A model generated the notes under the pieces. That model made no database searches and was not told the DNA's origin. It saw only the letters and a program-made list of their open reading frames with translations. This document shows positions 49,446 to 59,681 of a stretch of DNA of 64,000 bases, one piece after another. This DNA is from Marinobacter manganoxydans MnI7-9. Lineage in GTDB: Bacteria > Pseudomonadota > Gammaproteobacteria > Pseudomonadales > Oleiphilaceae. The position numbers were made by a program, and so were the translations under genes. The stretch's first letter is position 1, and each line of letters opens with the position of its first letter. The stretch lies in the NCBI RefSeq assembly GCF_000235625.1, contig NZ_AGTR01000001.1, positions 1 through 64,000 on the forward strand, given 5' to 3'.

Positions 49446-51140
49446 TCAGGCACCCGCCGATTCAGGTTCGGCTTCCGTCTCAGGCATTTCGATACCCACT
49501 GCCTGGGCGACTGCCGAAAACAAGGCCTGCAGGGTGGCAGATGTCGTGTCTTCGGCCAGTGCCGCAGCGCTGCAATGCATACCGTTTGCGGTCAAGCGAA
49601 TACAGGCCAGTGCGTTGGCATTGGTGCCCTCACCCAGCGCAAACTCGTCGTAAGCCTCGACAGCAATGGAGATATCAAAGCGCATCTCCAGCGCCTCAGA
49701 TACAGCCTCCACTGCGCCCAGCCCATGGCCATCCAGACGAACCGGCGATGCATCGCGACCCACCGACACCTCGGCATGCACACCCTCTTCGTCCCGGTGC
49801 AGGTCGTAGGAGCGCAGTGCCCAATCGGCGTGGACTTTCAGATAGCGATCCTCGAACAGGCGATGAATGGTCAGTGAGTCAATCTCGCCACCGTTGGTTT
49901 CCGCCTCTCTCTGGACCACCTTGCTGAACTCGATCTGCAACCAGCGTGGCAGACTGATGTTGTAATCCCGCTCCAGTACATAGGCGACACCGCCCTTGCC
50001 AGACTGACTGTTGATGCGAACCACTTCCTCATAGCGGCGACCAACATCGAACGGGTCGATGGGCAGATACGCGACGTTCCAGGTTTCGCCATCCTTGCGG
50101 CGCGCCAGACACTTGCGAATGGCATCCTGATGGCTGCCTGAGAAGGCGGTGAACACCAGTTCGCCGGCGTAGGGATGGCGTGGATGGGTGGAAATCTCCG
50201 TACAGGCCTCGACCACTTCGGTGATCTCTGCCATGCCCGACAGATCCAGCGTGGGATCAATGCCCTGGGAGTAAAGGTTCATGGCCATGGTCACCAGATC
50301 CATGTTGCCGGTGCGTTCACCGTTGCCCATCAATGTGCCCTCGACCCGATCGGCCCCTGCCATTACCGCCAACTCGGCGGCGGCCACGGCACAGCCGCGA
50401 TCATTGTGGGTATGCACGCTGATGCTGATGTGTTCACGGCGCCGGATGTTGTCGCAGATCCACTCGATCTGGTCCGCAAACACGTTGGGTGTCGCCATTT
50501 CAACGGTGGCAGGCAGGTTGATAATCATCGGCTGGCCCTCTTCCGGACGCCAGACCTCACTCACGGCATCAATCACTTCCGCGGCGAAATCCAGCTCGGT
50601 ACCGGTAAAGCTTTCCGGTGAATACTGGAACGTCCACTCGGTCTCCGGGTGGCGCGCGGCGATGTCACGAACCAGTTTGGCACCATTGACGGCAATGTCC
50701 CTGATACCGTCACGATCCAGACCAAACACCTGCTCCCGCTGAACCGTGGAAGTAGAATTGTAGACATGCACGATTGCCTTTCGGGCGCCGGCCAATGCTT
50801 CATAGGTACGCTCGATCAACTCAGGACGGGCCTGGGTCAGCACCTGTATTTTCACATCCTCAGGGATGCGATTTTCTTCAATCAGCTTGCGGCAGAAATC
50901 GAAATCCGGTTGGCTGGCAGCGGGAAAGCCAATCTCGATTTCCTTGAAACCCAACTTCACCAGCAATTCGAACATCCGCGTTTTCTGGGCAACAGACATG
51001 GGCTTCACCAGTGCCTGATTACCATCCCGAAGATCTACGGCACACCAGGTTGGCGCCTTCTCGATGACCTTGTCCGGCCAGCGACGGTCGGTTTTGGCAA
51101 CAGGTTTGAACGCAACGTATTTGCGATGATCGAAAGCCAT
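49446..51140 (-). CDS. leuA: 2-isopropylmalate synthase
   Basis: First step of leucine synthesis: acetyl-CoA plus 2-oxoisovalerate. 564 residues, the longer LeuA group typical of Pseudomonas-type bacteria. Catalytic TIM barrel with metal motifs DLRDGNQAL and SVHTHNDRG, GTLMGNGERTGN, then linker subdomains and the C-terminal leucine-feedback domain (SVGRDASPVRLDGHGLGAV), so feedback inhibition is likely. Starts MAFDHRKYVAF. Divergent from an Lrp/AsnC regulator with 145 bp between. Confidence 0.96.
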   Translation of the reverse strand: MAFDHRKYVAFKPVAKTDRRWPDKVIEKAPTWCAVDLRDGNQALVKPMSVAQKTRMFELLVKLGFKEIEIGFPAASQPDFDFCRKLIEENRIPEDVKIQVLTQARPELIERTYEALAGARKAIVHVYNSTSTVQREQVFGLDRDGIRDIAVNGAKLVRDIAARHPETEWTFQYSPESFTGTELDFAAEVIDAVSEVWRPEEGQPMIINLPATVEMATPNVFADQIEWICDNIRRREHISISVHTHNDRGCAVAAAELAVMAGADRVEGTLMGNGERTGNMDLVTMAMNLYSQGIDPTLDLSGMAEITEVVEACTEISTHPRHPYAGELVFTAFSGSHQDAIRKCLARRKDGETWNVAYLPIDPFDVGRRYEEVVRINSQSGKGGVAYVLERDYNISLPRWLQIEFSKVVQREAETNGGEIDSLTIHRLFEDRYLKVHADWALRSYDLHRDEEGVHAEVSVGRDASPVRLDGHGLGAVEAVSEALEMRFDISIAVEAYDEFALGEGTNANALACIRLTANGMHCSAAALAEDTTSATLQALFSAVAQAVGIEMPETEAEPESAGA

Positions 51141-51285
51141 GCGTGTAATTCCTTGCGGTTTCAGAAGTGAATTCTTTGATGGGTACAGGTTAACGCGAAA
51201 AAGCTGGTATTTGATTGCGAACTTGAGCGGGGAAGCGTATTTTCTAACCTATAAATTGCTTGATAAACGCCATTCTTGGAATTTT

Positions 51286-51783
51286 ATGACCGAAAACAAG
51301 AAAACCCTCGCCAAAATTGACAAGATGGACCGCCGAATTCTCGAACAGATCCAGCAGGATGGCTCCCTGACCAACCAGGAACTGGCAGAGAAAGTCGGGC
51401 TATCCCCTTCGCCCTGTCTCCGTCGTGTGCGGGCCCTTGAGGATGCCGGTATCATCGTCAGAACCGTCACCATTCTGGACCACAAGAAACTTGGCCTTTC
51501 TCTGACGGCAATCATTCTGATTGGCATGGATCGGCATACACCCGAGCGTTTCGCGGCGTTTGAAGAGCAGGTTGCCGAGTACCCGGAGGTGCAGGAGTGC
51601 TACCTGATTACCGGCCAGGACGCCGATTACATGCTGAAGGTGGTGGTACCGGACATGGACCATTACCACCATTTCCTGCTGAACCGAATTACCCGCATTC
51701 AGGGCGTCAGCGGCGTGCACTCCAGCTTCGTGCTCCGGCGAGTAATCGACAGTACTGCCCTGCCATTGGGGTACCTTTCCTGA
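51286..51783 (+). CDS. Lrp/AsnC-family transcription regulator
   Basis: 165 residues from ATG 51286: N-terminal winged helix-turn-helix (DRRILEQIQQDGSLTNQELA then VGLSPSPCLRRVRALEDAGII) and a C-terminal RAM ligand domain (ECYLITGQDADYMLKVVVPD). The frame is open back to 51139, but that extension would cover the leuA start and has no family match. Feast/famine regulators of this type bind amino acids; the divergent leuA is a plausible target. Followed at once, on the opposite strand, by a tetR-like gene. Confidence 0.93.
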   Translation: MTENKKTLAKIDKMDRRILEQIQQDGSLTNQELAEKVGLSPSPCLRRVRALEDAGIIVRTVTILDHKKLGLSLTAIILIGMDRHTPERFAAFEEQVAEYPEVQECYLITGQDADYMLKVVVPDMDHYHHFLLNRITRIQGVSGVHSSFVLRRVIDSTALPLGYLS

Positions 51784-51784
51784 C

Positions 51785-52402
51785 TCAGGCGACGAACTCG
51801 CGGACGTAAGCCCTTGCCATGCATTTGAGCTCCTCCACCAGTTGTCGACCCTGGGCGTCGGGCAGAGTTACCGCCAGCCGCAGGACAGTGCCGGCGGACC
51901 TTGGCAGCAAAAGGCTTGCGGTCCAGCGCCGATCATCAGGAATCCGGGGACACTCCTCTTTGAGTTTCCGGTCCAGATCGCGGGCGTTGGTGTACAGCTC
52001 TCTCAGATCCAGCTCCCTCAGCTCAGGCATTGCCTCTACACCACTCCAGATCGCCGAGTAGGCAGGCTCGTGGCGATAGAACTCATAAAACTGATCGATG
52101 AGAACGTCTACCGCATCGCTGAGGTTCAGTTCCTGCAACCGTTCCCGCAGAGCACGCTCCATCTTCTCCACCTGCTGTTCGGCAATGGCATGGACGATGG
52201 CCGCCTTGTTGGGAAAGTAGCGGTAGAGAGAAGCCAGCGACATACCCGATTGTCGGGCAATGGCTGACATGCTCGCAGCATCGACACCGGTCTCATGAAA
52301 AATGGCGGCGGCATGGCGAAGGATGGTGTTGACGCGCTCCCGGCTGCGGGCCTGAACCGGCCGGCGCCGCGGGGCGACATCAATAGATTCGTCGGTCATC
52401 AT
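51785..52402 (-). CDS. TetR-family transcription regulator
   Basis: About 205 residues from the double ATG at 52402. Helix-turn-helix in the N-terminal 60 residues (ASMSAIARQSGMSLASLYRYF) after RRPVQARSRERVNTIL; the C-terminal domain (FYEFYRHEPAYSAIWSGVEAM) resembles TetR subgroup with a short core, ligand unknown. AAGG lies 5 nt before the first ATG; a longer frame opens at 52441. Divergent from proS (124 bp). Confidence 0.88.
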   Translation of the reverse strand: MMTDESIDVAPRRRPVQARSRERVNTILRHAAAIFHETGVDAASMSAIARQSGMSLASLYRYFPNKAAIVHAIAEQQVEKMERALRERLQELNLSDAVDVLIDQFYEFYRHEPAYSAIWSGVEAMPELRELDLRELYTNARDLDRKLKEECPRIPDDRRWTASLLLPRSAGTVLRLAVTLPDAQGRQLVEELKCMARAYVREFVA

Positions 52403-52526
52403 CTGTACCTTGTGCAACAGGCTCCGTACAATAATGGCCACTTTACGACAAATAAAGGCTCCGGCGGGCCAACCGCCGCCTGTCCATTAGTCTAACACTT
52501 CAGATTTATTACAAACGGAAGACACG

Positions 52527-54260
52527 ATGCGAGCAAGCCGCTACCTGATTGCCACCCAGAAAGAGACCCCCGCCGACGCCGAGATCATCAGTCATCAGCT
52601 GATGTTGCGTGCCGGCATGATTCGCAAGCTGGCCGCCGGACTATACACCTGGTTGCCAATGGGCCTGCGTACCCTGCGCAAGGTCGAGCGAATCGTTCGC
52701 GAAGAAATGGACAAGAGTGGCGCTCAGGAAGTGTTGATGCCTGCGGTCCAGCCGGCCGAACTCTGGGAGGAATCCGGACGCTGGACCCAGTACGGCGGCG
52801 AACTGCTGCGTATGAAAGACCGTCATGGTCGTGATTTCTGTTTCGGACCGACCCACGAAGAGGTCATTGCCGACCTGATCCGGAATGAGATCAGCAGCTA
52901 CAAGGAGTTGCCAGCCAACTTCTACCAGGTTCAGACCAAATTCCGGGACGAGCGTCGCCCCCGGTTTGGCGTGATGCGCGCCCGGGAATTCCTGATGAAG
53001 GACGCTTATTCCTTCCATCTGAACGCCGAGTCCCTGAACGAAACCTACGAATTGATGCACCGCACCTACTGCGCCATTTTCGACCGTTTCGGCCTGGATT
53101 ACCGTGCTGTACAGGCGGACTCCGGCGCCATTGGTGGCAGCGCATCCCACGAGTTCCATGTGCTCGCATCTTCGGGTGAAGATGACATCGTGTTCAGCAC
53201 CGGGAGCGATTACGCAGCCAACATCGAGAAAGCAGAGGCAGTAGCCCCGAGCGGCACCCGCCCTGCTCCGGCCGAGGAAATGAAGGAAGTCGCCACGCCG
53301 GACCAGAAAACCATCGAGGCGGTATCACAGCTGCTGGGCATTGACGCCACCCGCACGGTTAAAACCCTGCTGGTGAAGGCGGAAGCTGACGAGGACGGCA
53401 ACTCCGGGCTGGTTGCACTGGTTCTGCGGGGCGATCACACCCTGAACGAGATCAAGGCCGAAAACCTGGCCGGCGTTGCCGAGCCTCTGACAATGGCCAC
53501 CGATGAGGAAATCGAACAGGCTGTCGGCTGCAAGCCCGGATCTATCGGACCGGTAAACCTCAACGTGCCCGTTATTGTGGACCGCAGTGCCGCGCATCTG
53601 GCTGACTTTGTCTGCGGCGCCAACCGGGAAGGCTTCCACCTTACCGGCGTGAACTGGGAGAGAGACGCTGCGCTTGAACGGATGGAAGACCTGCGCAACG
53701 TGGTTGAGGGCGACCCCAGCCCGGATGGCAAGGGCACTCTGGAGATCCGGCGCGGCATTGAAGTGGGCCACATCTTCAAACTTGGCAACAAGTACAGCAC
53801 TGCCATGAACGCCACGGTTCTCGATGAAAACGGCAAAACCGTGATTATGGACATGGGCTGTTACGGCCTGGGTGTTTCCCGGGTTGTTGCCGCAGCCATT
53901 GAACAGAACCACGATGAAAACGGCATCATCTGGCCCGATGCCATTGCGCCTTTCCAGGTGGCCATTGTTACTCTGAACGCCCATAAGTCACCGACCGTTG
54001 CCGAGGCCGGCGAAAAGCTTTATGAACAGCTACGCCAGGCCGGTTACGATGTGCTTCTGGACGACCGCAAAGAGCGCCCGGGCGTGAAGTTTGCCGATAT
54101 GGAATTGATTGGTATCCCGCACCGGTTCGTGGTTTCCGAGCGTGGTCTGGCAGCCGGAACCCTGGAGTACAAGGGCAGAAAGGATGCGGAAAAACAGGAT
54201 GTACCGGTGGCTGAAGCGCTGCCATTCCTGGTCAACGCATCGCCCCGAAAAGGGCTCTGA
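52527..54260 (+). CDS. proS: Proline--tRNA ligase
   Basis: 577-residue class II synthetase of the bacterial type, with the insertion editing domain (about residues 225-400) that clears Ala-tRNA-Pro (YbaK-like, containing [10 protein letters not shown] and [17 protein letters not shown]). Motif 1 [17 protein letters not shown], motif 2 [17 protein letters not shown], motif 3 near [15 protein letters not shown], and an anticodon-binding C-terminal domain ([19 protein letters not shown]). Single gene, followed by two hairpins. Confidence 0.98.
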   Translation: MRASRYLIATQKETPADAEIISHQLMLRAGMIRKLAAGLYTWLPMGLRTLRKVERIVREEMDKSGAQEVLMPAVQPAELWEESGRWTQYGGELLRMKDRHGRDFCFGPTHEEVIADLIRNEISSYKELPANFYQVQTKFRDERRPRFGVMRAREFLMKDAYSFHLNAESLNETYELMHRTYCAIFDRFGLDYRAVQADSGAIGGSASHEFHVLASSGEDDIVFSTGSDYAANIEKAEAVAPSGTRPAPAEEMKEVATPDQKTIEAVSQLLGIDATRTVKTLLVKAEADEDGNSGLVALVLRGDHTLNEIKAENLAGVAEPLTMATDEEIEQAVGCKPGSIGPVNLNVPVIVDRSAAHLADFVCGANREGFHLTGVNWERDAALERMEDLRNVVEGDPSPDGKGTLEIRRGIEVGHIFKLGNKYSTAMNATVLDENGKTVIMDMGCYGLGVSRVVAAAIEQNHDENGIIWPDAIAPFQVAIVTLNAHKSPTVAEAGEKLYEQLRQAGYDVLLDDRKERPGVKFADMELIGIPHRFVVSERGLAAGTLEYKGRKDAEKQDVPVAEALPFLVNASPRKGL

Positions 54261-54287
54261 TCGCTGTCCGCATGCGCGGACAAGCCT

Positions 54288-54319
54288 CTGACGGCACTTG
54301 CATAAAGCAGTGCCGTCAG
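54288..54319 (+). terminator. Terminator after proS
   Basis: An 11-bp stem CTGACGGCACT / AGTGCCGTCAG with a 10-nt loop, followed by GGATTTTCCC; a second, smaller hairpin (TGTCCGC-ATGC-GCGGACA) precedes it at 54265-54282. It reaches the murB stop codon on the other strand and may serve both genes. Confidence 0.7.
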
Positions 54320-55362
54320 GGATTTTCCCTTCCCGAACCACCCACAATCCCTGGCTCCATTTCCAGGGTGACACCGAACCGGTCAACGACTGACTGACGA
54401 ACTTCTCTGGCAAGCTCCAGTATGTCGGCACCTGTGCCGCCCGAGTGGTTAATCAGCACCAGCGCCTGTCGGTTATGCACGCCCACCCGGGCATTCCGGA
54501 AGCCTTTCCAGCCACTTTGATCGATCAGCCACGCCGCTGCCAGTTTTACCCCCTGCTCCTGAGGATAAGCCACAATATCCGGGTGCCGCTCGCTGAGTGC
54601 CTCGAACGTTACTCCGTCAACCACCGGGTTCTTGAAGAAACTTCCGGCGTTCGGAATCATATCCGGGTCCGGCAACTTTCGTCGGCGAATGGCCATTATG
54701 GCCTCTGCCACATGCAAAGGGTCGAGGGCGGTTTCCGCTGTATCACCGAGGTACTCCCGGAGATCCCGATATCCGAGCACCAGAGCACGTGAGCGGGACA
54801 GGCCCAAACGGATTTCGGTGATCACATAGCGACCCGGCGTCTGTTTGAAGAGGCTGTCGCGGTAGGAAAAACGGCACTGGGCGTTATTGAGAACAACCAG
54901 CTCACCCGAATTGCGATCCAGTGCGGTGACGGATTCCAGGCAATCGCCGAGCTCAACACCATAGGCACCAATATTCTGGACGGGCGCCGCTCCGGCCGTG
55001 CCCGGGATAAGCGCCAGATTCTCGATACCGCGATAACCGGCCCGGGCAGCATACAGGACCGCCTCATGCCAGTTTTCACCCGCACCAAGCACCAGGGTCG
55101 CCCTGTGGTCCTCAATGTGCTCCCAACGGCGGCCACGAATCGCCAGACGCACCACCAGCCCCGCGAAGTCACCCGCGAACACCAGGTTACTGCCGCCCCC
55201 CAGAATCAGGACTTCCTGATCCTCTGATGAGGCCCAGTCCAGAGACCTGACCAACTCATCTGAGGTGTGAACTTCGACATAAAAACGGGCTTTGGCCGGC
55301 ACGTGCAGGGTATTCAGCGCCTCCAGCTCTATGTTTTCCCGAATTTCCGGCTGCTGACTCAA
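54316..55362 (-). CDS. murB: UDP-N-acetylenolpyruvoylglucosamine reductase
   Basis: FAD enzyme that makes UDP-MurNAc for peptidoglycan. 348 residues, type I MurB: FAD motif ILGGGSNLVF, LALIPGTAGAAPVQNIGAYG, SYRDSLFK, active-site Ser in NAGSFFKNP and a C-terminal substrate domain (AAWLIDQSGWKG). Its start overlaps the ptpA stop by 4 nt (ATGA), so the two are translationally coupled. Confidence 0.97.
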   Translation of the reverse strand: MSQQPEIRENIELEALNTLHVPAKARFYVEVHTSDELVRSLDWASSEDQEVLILGGGSNLVFAGDFAGLVVRLAIRGRRWEHIEDHRATLVLGAGENWHEAVLYAARAGYRGIENLALIPGTAGAAPVQNIGAYGVELGDCLESVTALDRNSGELVVLNNAQCRFSYRDSLFKQTPGRYVITEIRLGLSRSRALVLGYRDLREYLGDTAETALDPLHVAEAIMAIRRRKLPDPDMIPNAGSFFKNPVVDGVTFEALSERHPDIVAYPQEQGVKLAAAWLIDQSGWKGFRNARVGVHNRQALVLINHSGGTGADILELAREVRQSVVDRFGVTLEMEPGIVGGSGRENP

Positions 55363-55838
55363 GCCAGGCGCCCCCGGATGTCCGCCAGCAGGCCCTCGCC
55401 GGCTTCCTGAATCAGGTCAAGCACGGTTTCAAAACCTGCGTCACCACCGTAATAGGGATCTGGCACTTCCTGATGGGCCGACTGACCGAACTCCAGAAAC
55501 AGGGCTGGCCGGGTGCCGCCATTTTGATGCCATACGTCCTTGATGTCCGCCAGGTTCTGGCGATCCATCACCAGCACGTAGTCAAAGGTGTCCAGATCCT
55601 CCGGACTGAACTGGCGGGCCCGTAATCCACTGATGTCGATACCCCGGCGCCGGGCAGCCTCCTGGGCGCGGGCGTCAGGAGTCTTGCCAATGTGCCAGTC
55701 ACCGGTGCCGCAGGAGTCGATGTGAACCTGATCTGCAAGGCCCGCCTGCTCCACCAGTGAGCGAAACACACCTTCAGCACTGGGCGATCGACAGATGTTG
55801 CCCAGGCACACGAAAAGAACGTTTACCGGTTCAGCCAT
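55359..55838 (-). CDS. ptpA: Low-molecular-weight protein-tyrosine phosphatase
   Basis: 159 residues from ATG 55838. P-loop CLGNICRSP (C-x5-R-S) near the N-terminus and the general acid in VPDPYYGG. The LMW-PTP family reverses bacterial tyrosine phosphorylation, often on polysaccharide kinases, but here the place is conserved with cell-envelope genes. The longer frame to 55949 lies inside kdsB and is rejected. Overlaps kdsB by 8 nt. Confidence 0.93.
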   Translation of the reverse strand: MAEPVNVLFVCLGNICRSPSAEGVFRSLVEQAGLADQVHIDSCGTGDWHIGKTPDARAQEAARRRGIDISGLRARQFSPEDLDTFDYVLVMDRQNLADIKDVWHQNGGTRPALFLEFGQSAHQEVPDPYYGGDAGFETVLDLIQEAGEGLLADIRGRLA

Positions 55839-56625
55839 TCTCGCTATTCCTCTTCTCCAGCCAGCCTCGGACCCTGTGCAAATCGGCGTCGGTATCAACG
55901 CCGCCCGGCGGGTTGACGGCGGCCACATCCACGTGAATACGGGCACCATTATAGAGAGCCCTCAACTGTTCCAGAGATTCGGTTACCTCGGTCGGCGCAG
56001 GCGCCCAGCTGACAAACTCGGCCAGGACGGAAGCACGGTAACCATAGATGCCGATATGCCGGAAATATCCGACATTATCCGGCAAGGCAGCGTCCAGCCC
56101 CGTCAGAGGTGTGCCCTCCTGCCACTGGTCCCGGGCCCACGGGATCGGCGCACGGCTGAAATAATGGGCGATCCCCCTGTGATCGAACACCACCTTGACC
56201 ACATTGGGATTGAACACGTGCTCCGGATCGTGGATCCGCTCACACAGTGTGGCAATGGCGACTTCAGGATAAAACTCCAGATTGTCGGCCACCTGGTTGA
56301 TCAGTTCGGGCGGGATCAGGGGCTCGTCACCCTGCACGTTAACGACCCGATGATCCGGACCGAAACCCAGCACCCGTGCAACCTCCTCAAGACGGTCTGT
56401 GCCGCTGGCGTGATTGAGTGATGTCATGACCACTTCTGCACCGAAGCCTTCGCATGCGGTCCGGATCCGATCATCGTCCGTGGCGACAACGACCCTGTCT
56501 GCACGGCTTTCCGCGGCACGCTCACAGACATGCTGGATCATCGGCTTGCCGGCAATGTCTGCCAGAGGCTTGCCCGGAAGGCGGCTGGACGCATAGCGGG
56601 CCGGAATCACAACGGTAAAAGACAT
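55831..56625 (-). CDS. kdsB: 3-deoxy-manno-octulosonate cytidylyltransferase
   Basis: Makes CMP-Kdo for lipopolysaccharide inner core. 264 residues with [19 protein letters not shown] at the start, [22 protein letters not shown] and the downstream HIGIYGYR. Between ycaR (26 bp) and ptpA (overlap). Confidence 0.97.
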   Translation of the reverse strand: MSFTVVIPARYASSRLPGKPLADIAGKPMIQHVCERAAESRADRVVVATDDDRIRTACEGFGAEVVMTSLNHASGTDRLEEVARVLGFGPDHRVVNVQGDEPLIPPELINQVADNLEFYPEVAIATLCERIHDPEHVFNPNVVKVVFDHRGIAHYFSRAPIPWARDQWQEGTPLTGLDAALPDNVGYFRHIGIYGYRASVLAEFVSWAPAPTEVTESLEQLRALYNGARIHVDVAAVNPPGGVDTDADLHRVRGWLEKRNSENG

Positions 56626-56651
56626 TTAGTAACCACCTGGCTGACTTGGGT

Positions 56652-56840
56652 TTAGCGCTTGTGCAGACGCTCATCAGTAGAGAGCGTCCGGGCTTCGGTA
56701 GCCAACATCACAGGAATCCCCTCGCGGATCGGGAACGCCATGGCGTCCTGGTAACAGACCAGCTCGGTTCTGTCCTCGTTGAGTTTCAGATCGCCCTTAC
56801 ACACCGGACAGGCCAACAGCGCCAACAGTTTTTTATCCAT
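56652..56840 (-). CDS. ycaR: Trm112-family zinc-ribbon protein YcaR
   Basis: 62 residues with ACPVCKGDL (CxxC) and [12 protein letters not shown], the standard YcaR pattern. Bacterial Trm112-like proteins are small partners of unknown target; the position between lpxK and kdsB is conserved in gammaproteobacteria. No second complete CxxC is present, only Cys29. Confidence 0.93.
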   Translation of the reverse strand: MDKKLLALLACPVCKGDLKLNEDRTELVCYQDAMAFPIREGIPVMLATEARTLSTDERLHKR

Positions 56841-56859
56841 GTTGCTTACTCACTTGATA

Positions 56860-57906
56860 TCAGGAAGTTAACGGCTCGGAACATTGGCGAACCCGGGCCA
56901 GAAACGCGTCCCGGAACGGTCCCGGCAATCTGGCCTCAACGGTGAGGCTCCAGGCATTATCGGGTGCAAATTCCCGGCATTTCACCGCGTCTTTTGCGGT
57001 CATGACTATCAACTCATCGGTATCACTGTTCAGATCCTCGGGACGGAAACGATGGTGATCCGGAAAGGCCGCTTCGGTAACATCGGCGCCAAGGGTTCTG
57101 AGTGTATCGAAAAACCGGGCCGGGTTTCCGATCCCGGCCACAGCCCTCACGGCCTTGCCCCTGAGATCGCCAACCGCTCTCGACTCCCCTGTTTTCAGGT
57201 GAACGAGGGTTGCAGGCTCAAGAATCATGGAAAATATCGCAGGGTGGTCAATGCCAACAAAGCTTTCCATAGCCTGCTCTGAAAGCTCTTTGCCATTTAC
57301 AATAACAAAGTCTACAGAAGCCAGTCGCGAAACCGGCTCCCGAAGCGGGCCAACGGGGATCAAGGCGCCGTTACCGATGCCCCTTTGTCCATCAAATACC
57401 GACAGCTCCAGGTCTCTGGGCAACTTGTAGTGTTGAAGGCCGTCGTCACAAATCAGCACATCACCCAGGTTTTTCTCAAGAGCGTAATCGGCGCCCCGTC
57501 GGCGGCGCGGATCAACAACAACCGGGCACCCGGTGCTCAGCGCCAGCATGACAGGCTCGTCACCGGCTTCGGAAGGACTGGTCTCCGCCGCAACTTCCAG
57601 CGGGTACTGGCCAGCATCGCCACCATAACCCCTGCTGAGAATAACCGGCCGCCAGCCATCGGATGCCAGTGCGGAAACCAGCCAGGCGGTGAGCGGCGAT
57701 TTGCCGGTTCCACCGGCAGTGATGTTGCCAACCACAATGACCGGAACCGGGAGCGACGCATCTCTCGCATCCCAGGCGGCCCGACGGCGGGCTTCCGCGA
57801 TGCTCCGGTACAGCCAAGACAGCGGTGCCAGAAAAGCCAGAGGGCGCTTCCTTCCATACCAGAGACGCTCAACCAGCGAACTCATGGCAGATTGCACCGC
57901 GCTCAT
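56860..57906 (-). CDS. lpxK: Tetraacyldisaccharide 4'-kinase
   Basis: Phosphorylates the lipid A precursor to lipid IVA at the inner membrane. 348 residues: hydrophobic N-terminal anchor (PLAFLAPLSWLYRSI), P-loop VGNITAGGTGKSPLTAWL, then ILSRGYGG and DVLICDDGLQHY. Overlaps the msbA stop by 4 nt (ATGA), coupling kinase and flippase. Confidence 0.97.
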   Translation of the reverse strand: MSAVQSAMSSLVERLWYGRKRPLAFLAPLSWLYRSIAEARRRAAWDARDASLPVPVIVVGNITAGGTGKSPLTAWLVSALASDGWRPVILSRGYGGDAGQYPLEVAAETSPSEAGDEPVMLALSTGCPVVVDPRRRRGADYALEKNLGDVLICDDGLQHYKLPRDLELSVFDGQRGIGNGALIPVGPLREPVSRLASVDFVIVNGKELSEQAMESFVGIDHPAIFSMILEPATLVHLKTGESRAVGDLRGKAVRAVAGIGNPARFFDTLRTLGADVTEAAFPDHHRFRPEDLNSDTDELIVMTAKDAVKCREFAPDNAWSLTVEARLPGPFRDAFLARVRQCSEPLTS

Positions 57907-59681
57907 GACTGCTCGCTGAACTGCATCTGGTGCAATTGAGCGTAAGCGCCGCCAGCGGCAAGGAGTTCGTCGTGGCGGCCGGATTCGGCGATGCGGCCAT
58001 TGTCCATCACCAGGATTCGGTCCGCTTTCTCGATGGTGGACAGGCGATGCGCAATAACCAGAGTGGTACGGCCCTGCATAACCGTTTCCAACGCTTCCTG
58101 GATATGGCGTTCAGATTCCGTATCCAGCGCCGATGTCGCCTCATCAAGGATCAGAATCGGGGCGTTCTTGAGCAGCGCCCGGGCGATGGCGAGCCGCTGT
58201 CGCTGCCCACCGGAAAGCATGACGCCGTTGTCACCGATCATGGTATCCAGCCCCTCGGGCATACGGTCAATAAATTCGAGCGCATGAGCCTTGGCGGCGG
58301 CCTCGCGGATTTCTTCGCGCGTGCAGTTCCGGAGAGAGCCATAAGCTATGTTGGCCGCGATACTATCGTTAAAAAGCACTACATTCTGGTTCACGAGTGC
58401 AATCTGGGACCGAAGCCCTTTCAGGGAAAACTCCTTTAGCGAATGCCCATCGATACGAATGTCACCGCCGGTGTATTCATAGAATCTTGGAATGAGACTC
58501 ACCAGGGTGGACTTTCCGCTCCCTGAACGACCGACAAGTGCCACACTCTGACCGGCAGGAATGCTAAAGGAGATACCTTCCAGAACATTATCGAGCTGAT
58601 CCCGGTACCGAAAGGCCACCTCATCAAACTCGATGTCGCCCTCAACGCGATCCGGCGAATACGTACCCGGATCCTGTTCCGGCGATTCGTCGATTGTTTC
58701 GAACACATCGTAAGCGGCTGCAACGCCCTTCTGGATCTTGGCGTGAACAGAGGTAACCTGACGGATGGGCTTGGCCATGGTCGTCGCTGCCGTAATGAAT
58801 GCTACCAGCTGACCCGTGGTCATCTCACCGCGAATTTCAGGCGCCAGCATCATCCAGACCAATCCGGCAATGGCGATGGCCACCAGTACCTGAATCACCG
58901 GAACACTGATCGCCTGAGTGGATGCCATCTTCAAACTTTGCTTGAGGTTTCTATTGTTAACCTCTTGAAAACGAGCACGTTCATAATCCTCACCACCAAA
59001 GGTGCGAACAACGCGATAGCCGGTAATCGATTCAGAGGCCACATGGGTTATATCGCCCATCGAGCCCTGGATCCGCTGACTGATCTTGCGGAAGCGTTTG
59101 CTGGCATAGCTTACAACCGCGGCAATGAGCGGCCCCACCGCCAGGAAAATCAGCGTGAGCTTCCAGTTGGTATAAAACATGTAACCCAGCAGACCGACAA
59201 TGGTCAGACCTTCGCGGAGCGTGATGGTCACGGCGTTGGTCGTCGCCTCCGCCACCTGCTCGACGTTAAAGGTAAGCTTGGACACCAGCCGTCCCGCCGC
59301 GTTGTCATCGAAATAGCGGGAAGGCAGTGTCATCAGTCGATCAAACACATCGTTACGAAGCGCATTGATGACCTGACGCCCGACATAGCTGATGAAGTAC
59401 TGGCTCAGGAAGGTGCCCAGCCCACGGAATGCGAAGACGCCAACGATAACCAGCGTCAGCATCAGACGATTCTGCTCGGTCGGATTCTCGATCGCCGCAA
59501 TGACGTATTCCATGGCTGCCGCCATACCAGTCGATGCAGCGGCATAGATAATGTTGCCGAGTACTGCAAGGGAGAAGGCCAGCAGGAACGGCTTTACATA
59601 AGCGAGAAGGCGCTTGTAGGTATCCCAACTGCCCGCCGGCAGGCCGGCCGCAGGGTCTGGTATAGGCTCGGACACCTTCAC
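57903..59681 (-). CDS. msbA: Lipid A export ABC transporter MsbA
   Basis: Flips lipid A-core across the inner membrane. 592-residue half-transporter: six-helix membrane domain (about residues 25-320, including VIVGVFAFRGLGTFLSQYF and YDVFETIDE at its end), then an ATPase with Walker A GRSGSGKSTLVSL, Q-loop IALVNQNVVLF, signature MLSGGQRQRLAIARA and Walker B ILILDEATSALD. Starts with GTG, overlapping the exbD stop (GTGA). Confidence 0.96.
   Translation of the reverse strand: MKVSEPIPDPAAGLPAGSWDTYKRLLAYVKPFLLAFSLAVLGNIIYAAASTGMAAAMEYVIAAIENPTEQNRLMLTLVIVGVFAFRGLGTFLSQYFISYVGRQVINALRNDVFDRLMTLPSRYFDDNAAGRLVSKLTFNVEQVAEATTNAVTITLREGLTIVGLLGYMFYTNWKLTLIFLAVGPLIAAVVSYASKRFRKISQRIQGSMGDITHVASESITGYRVVRTFGGEDYERARFQEVNNRNLKQSLKMASTQAISVPVIQVLVAIAIAGLVWMMLAPEIRGEMTTGQLVAFITAATTMAKPIRQVTSVHAKIQKGVAAAYDVFETIDESPEQDPGTYSPDRVEGDIEFDEVAFRYRDQLDNVLEGISFSIPAGQSVALVGRSGSGKSTLVSLIPRFYEYTGGDIRIDGHSLKEFSLKGLRSQIALVNQNVVLFNDSIAANIAYGSLRNCTREEIREAAAKAHALEFIDRMPEGLDTMIGDNGVMLSGGQRQRLAIARALLKNAPILILDEATSALDTESERHIQEALETVMQGRTTLVIAHRLSTIEKADRILVMDNGRIAESGRHDELLAAGGAYAQLHQMQFSEQS

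Noticed and set aside
51139-51285. Longer N-terminus for the Lrp/AsnC regulator
   Set aside because: The extra 49 residues overlap the leuA start, do not match the family and lack a ribosome site; ATG 51286 gives the standard length.
55839-55949. Longer N-terminus for ptpA
   Set aside because: The extension lies wholly within kdsB in another frame and is rich in Pro/Trp/Arg shadow sequence; [13 protein letters not shown] is the family start.
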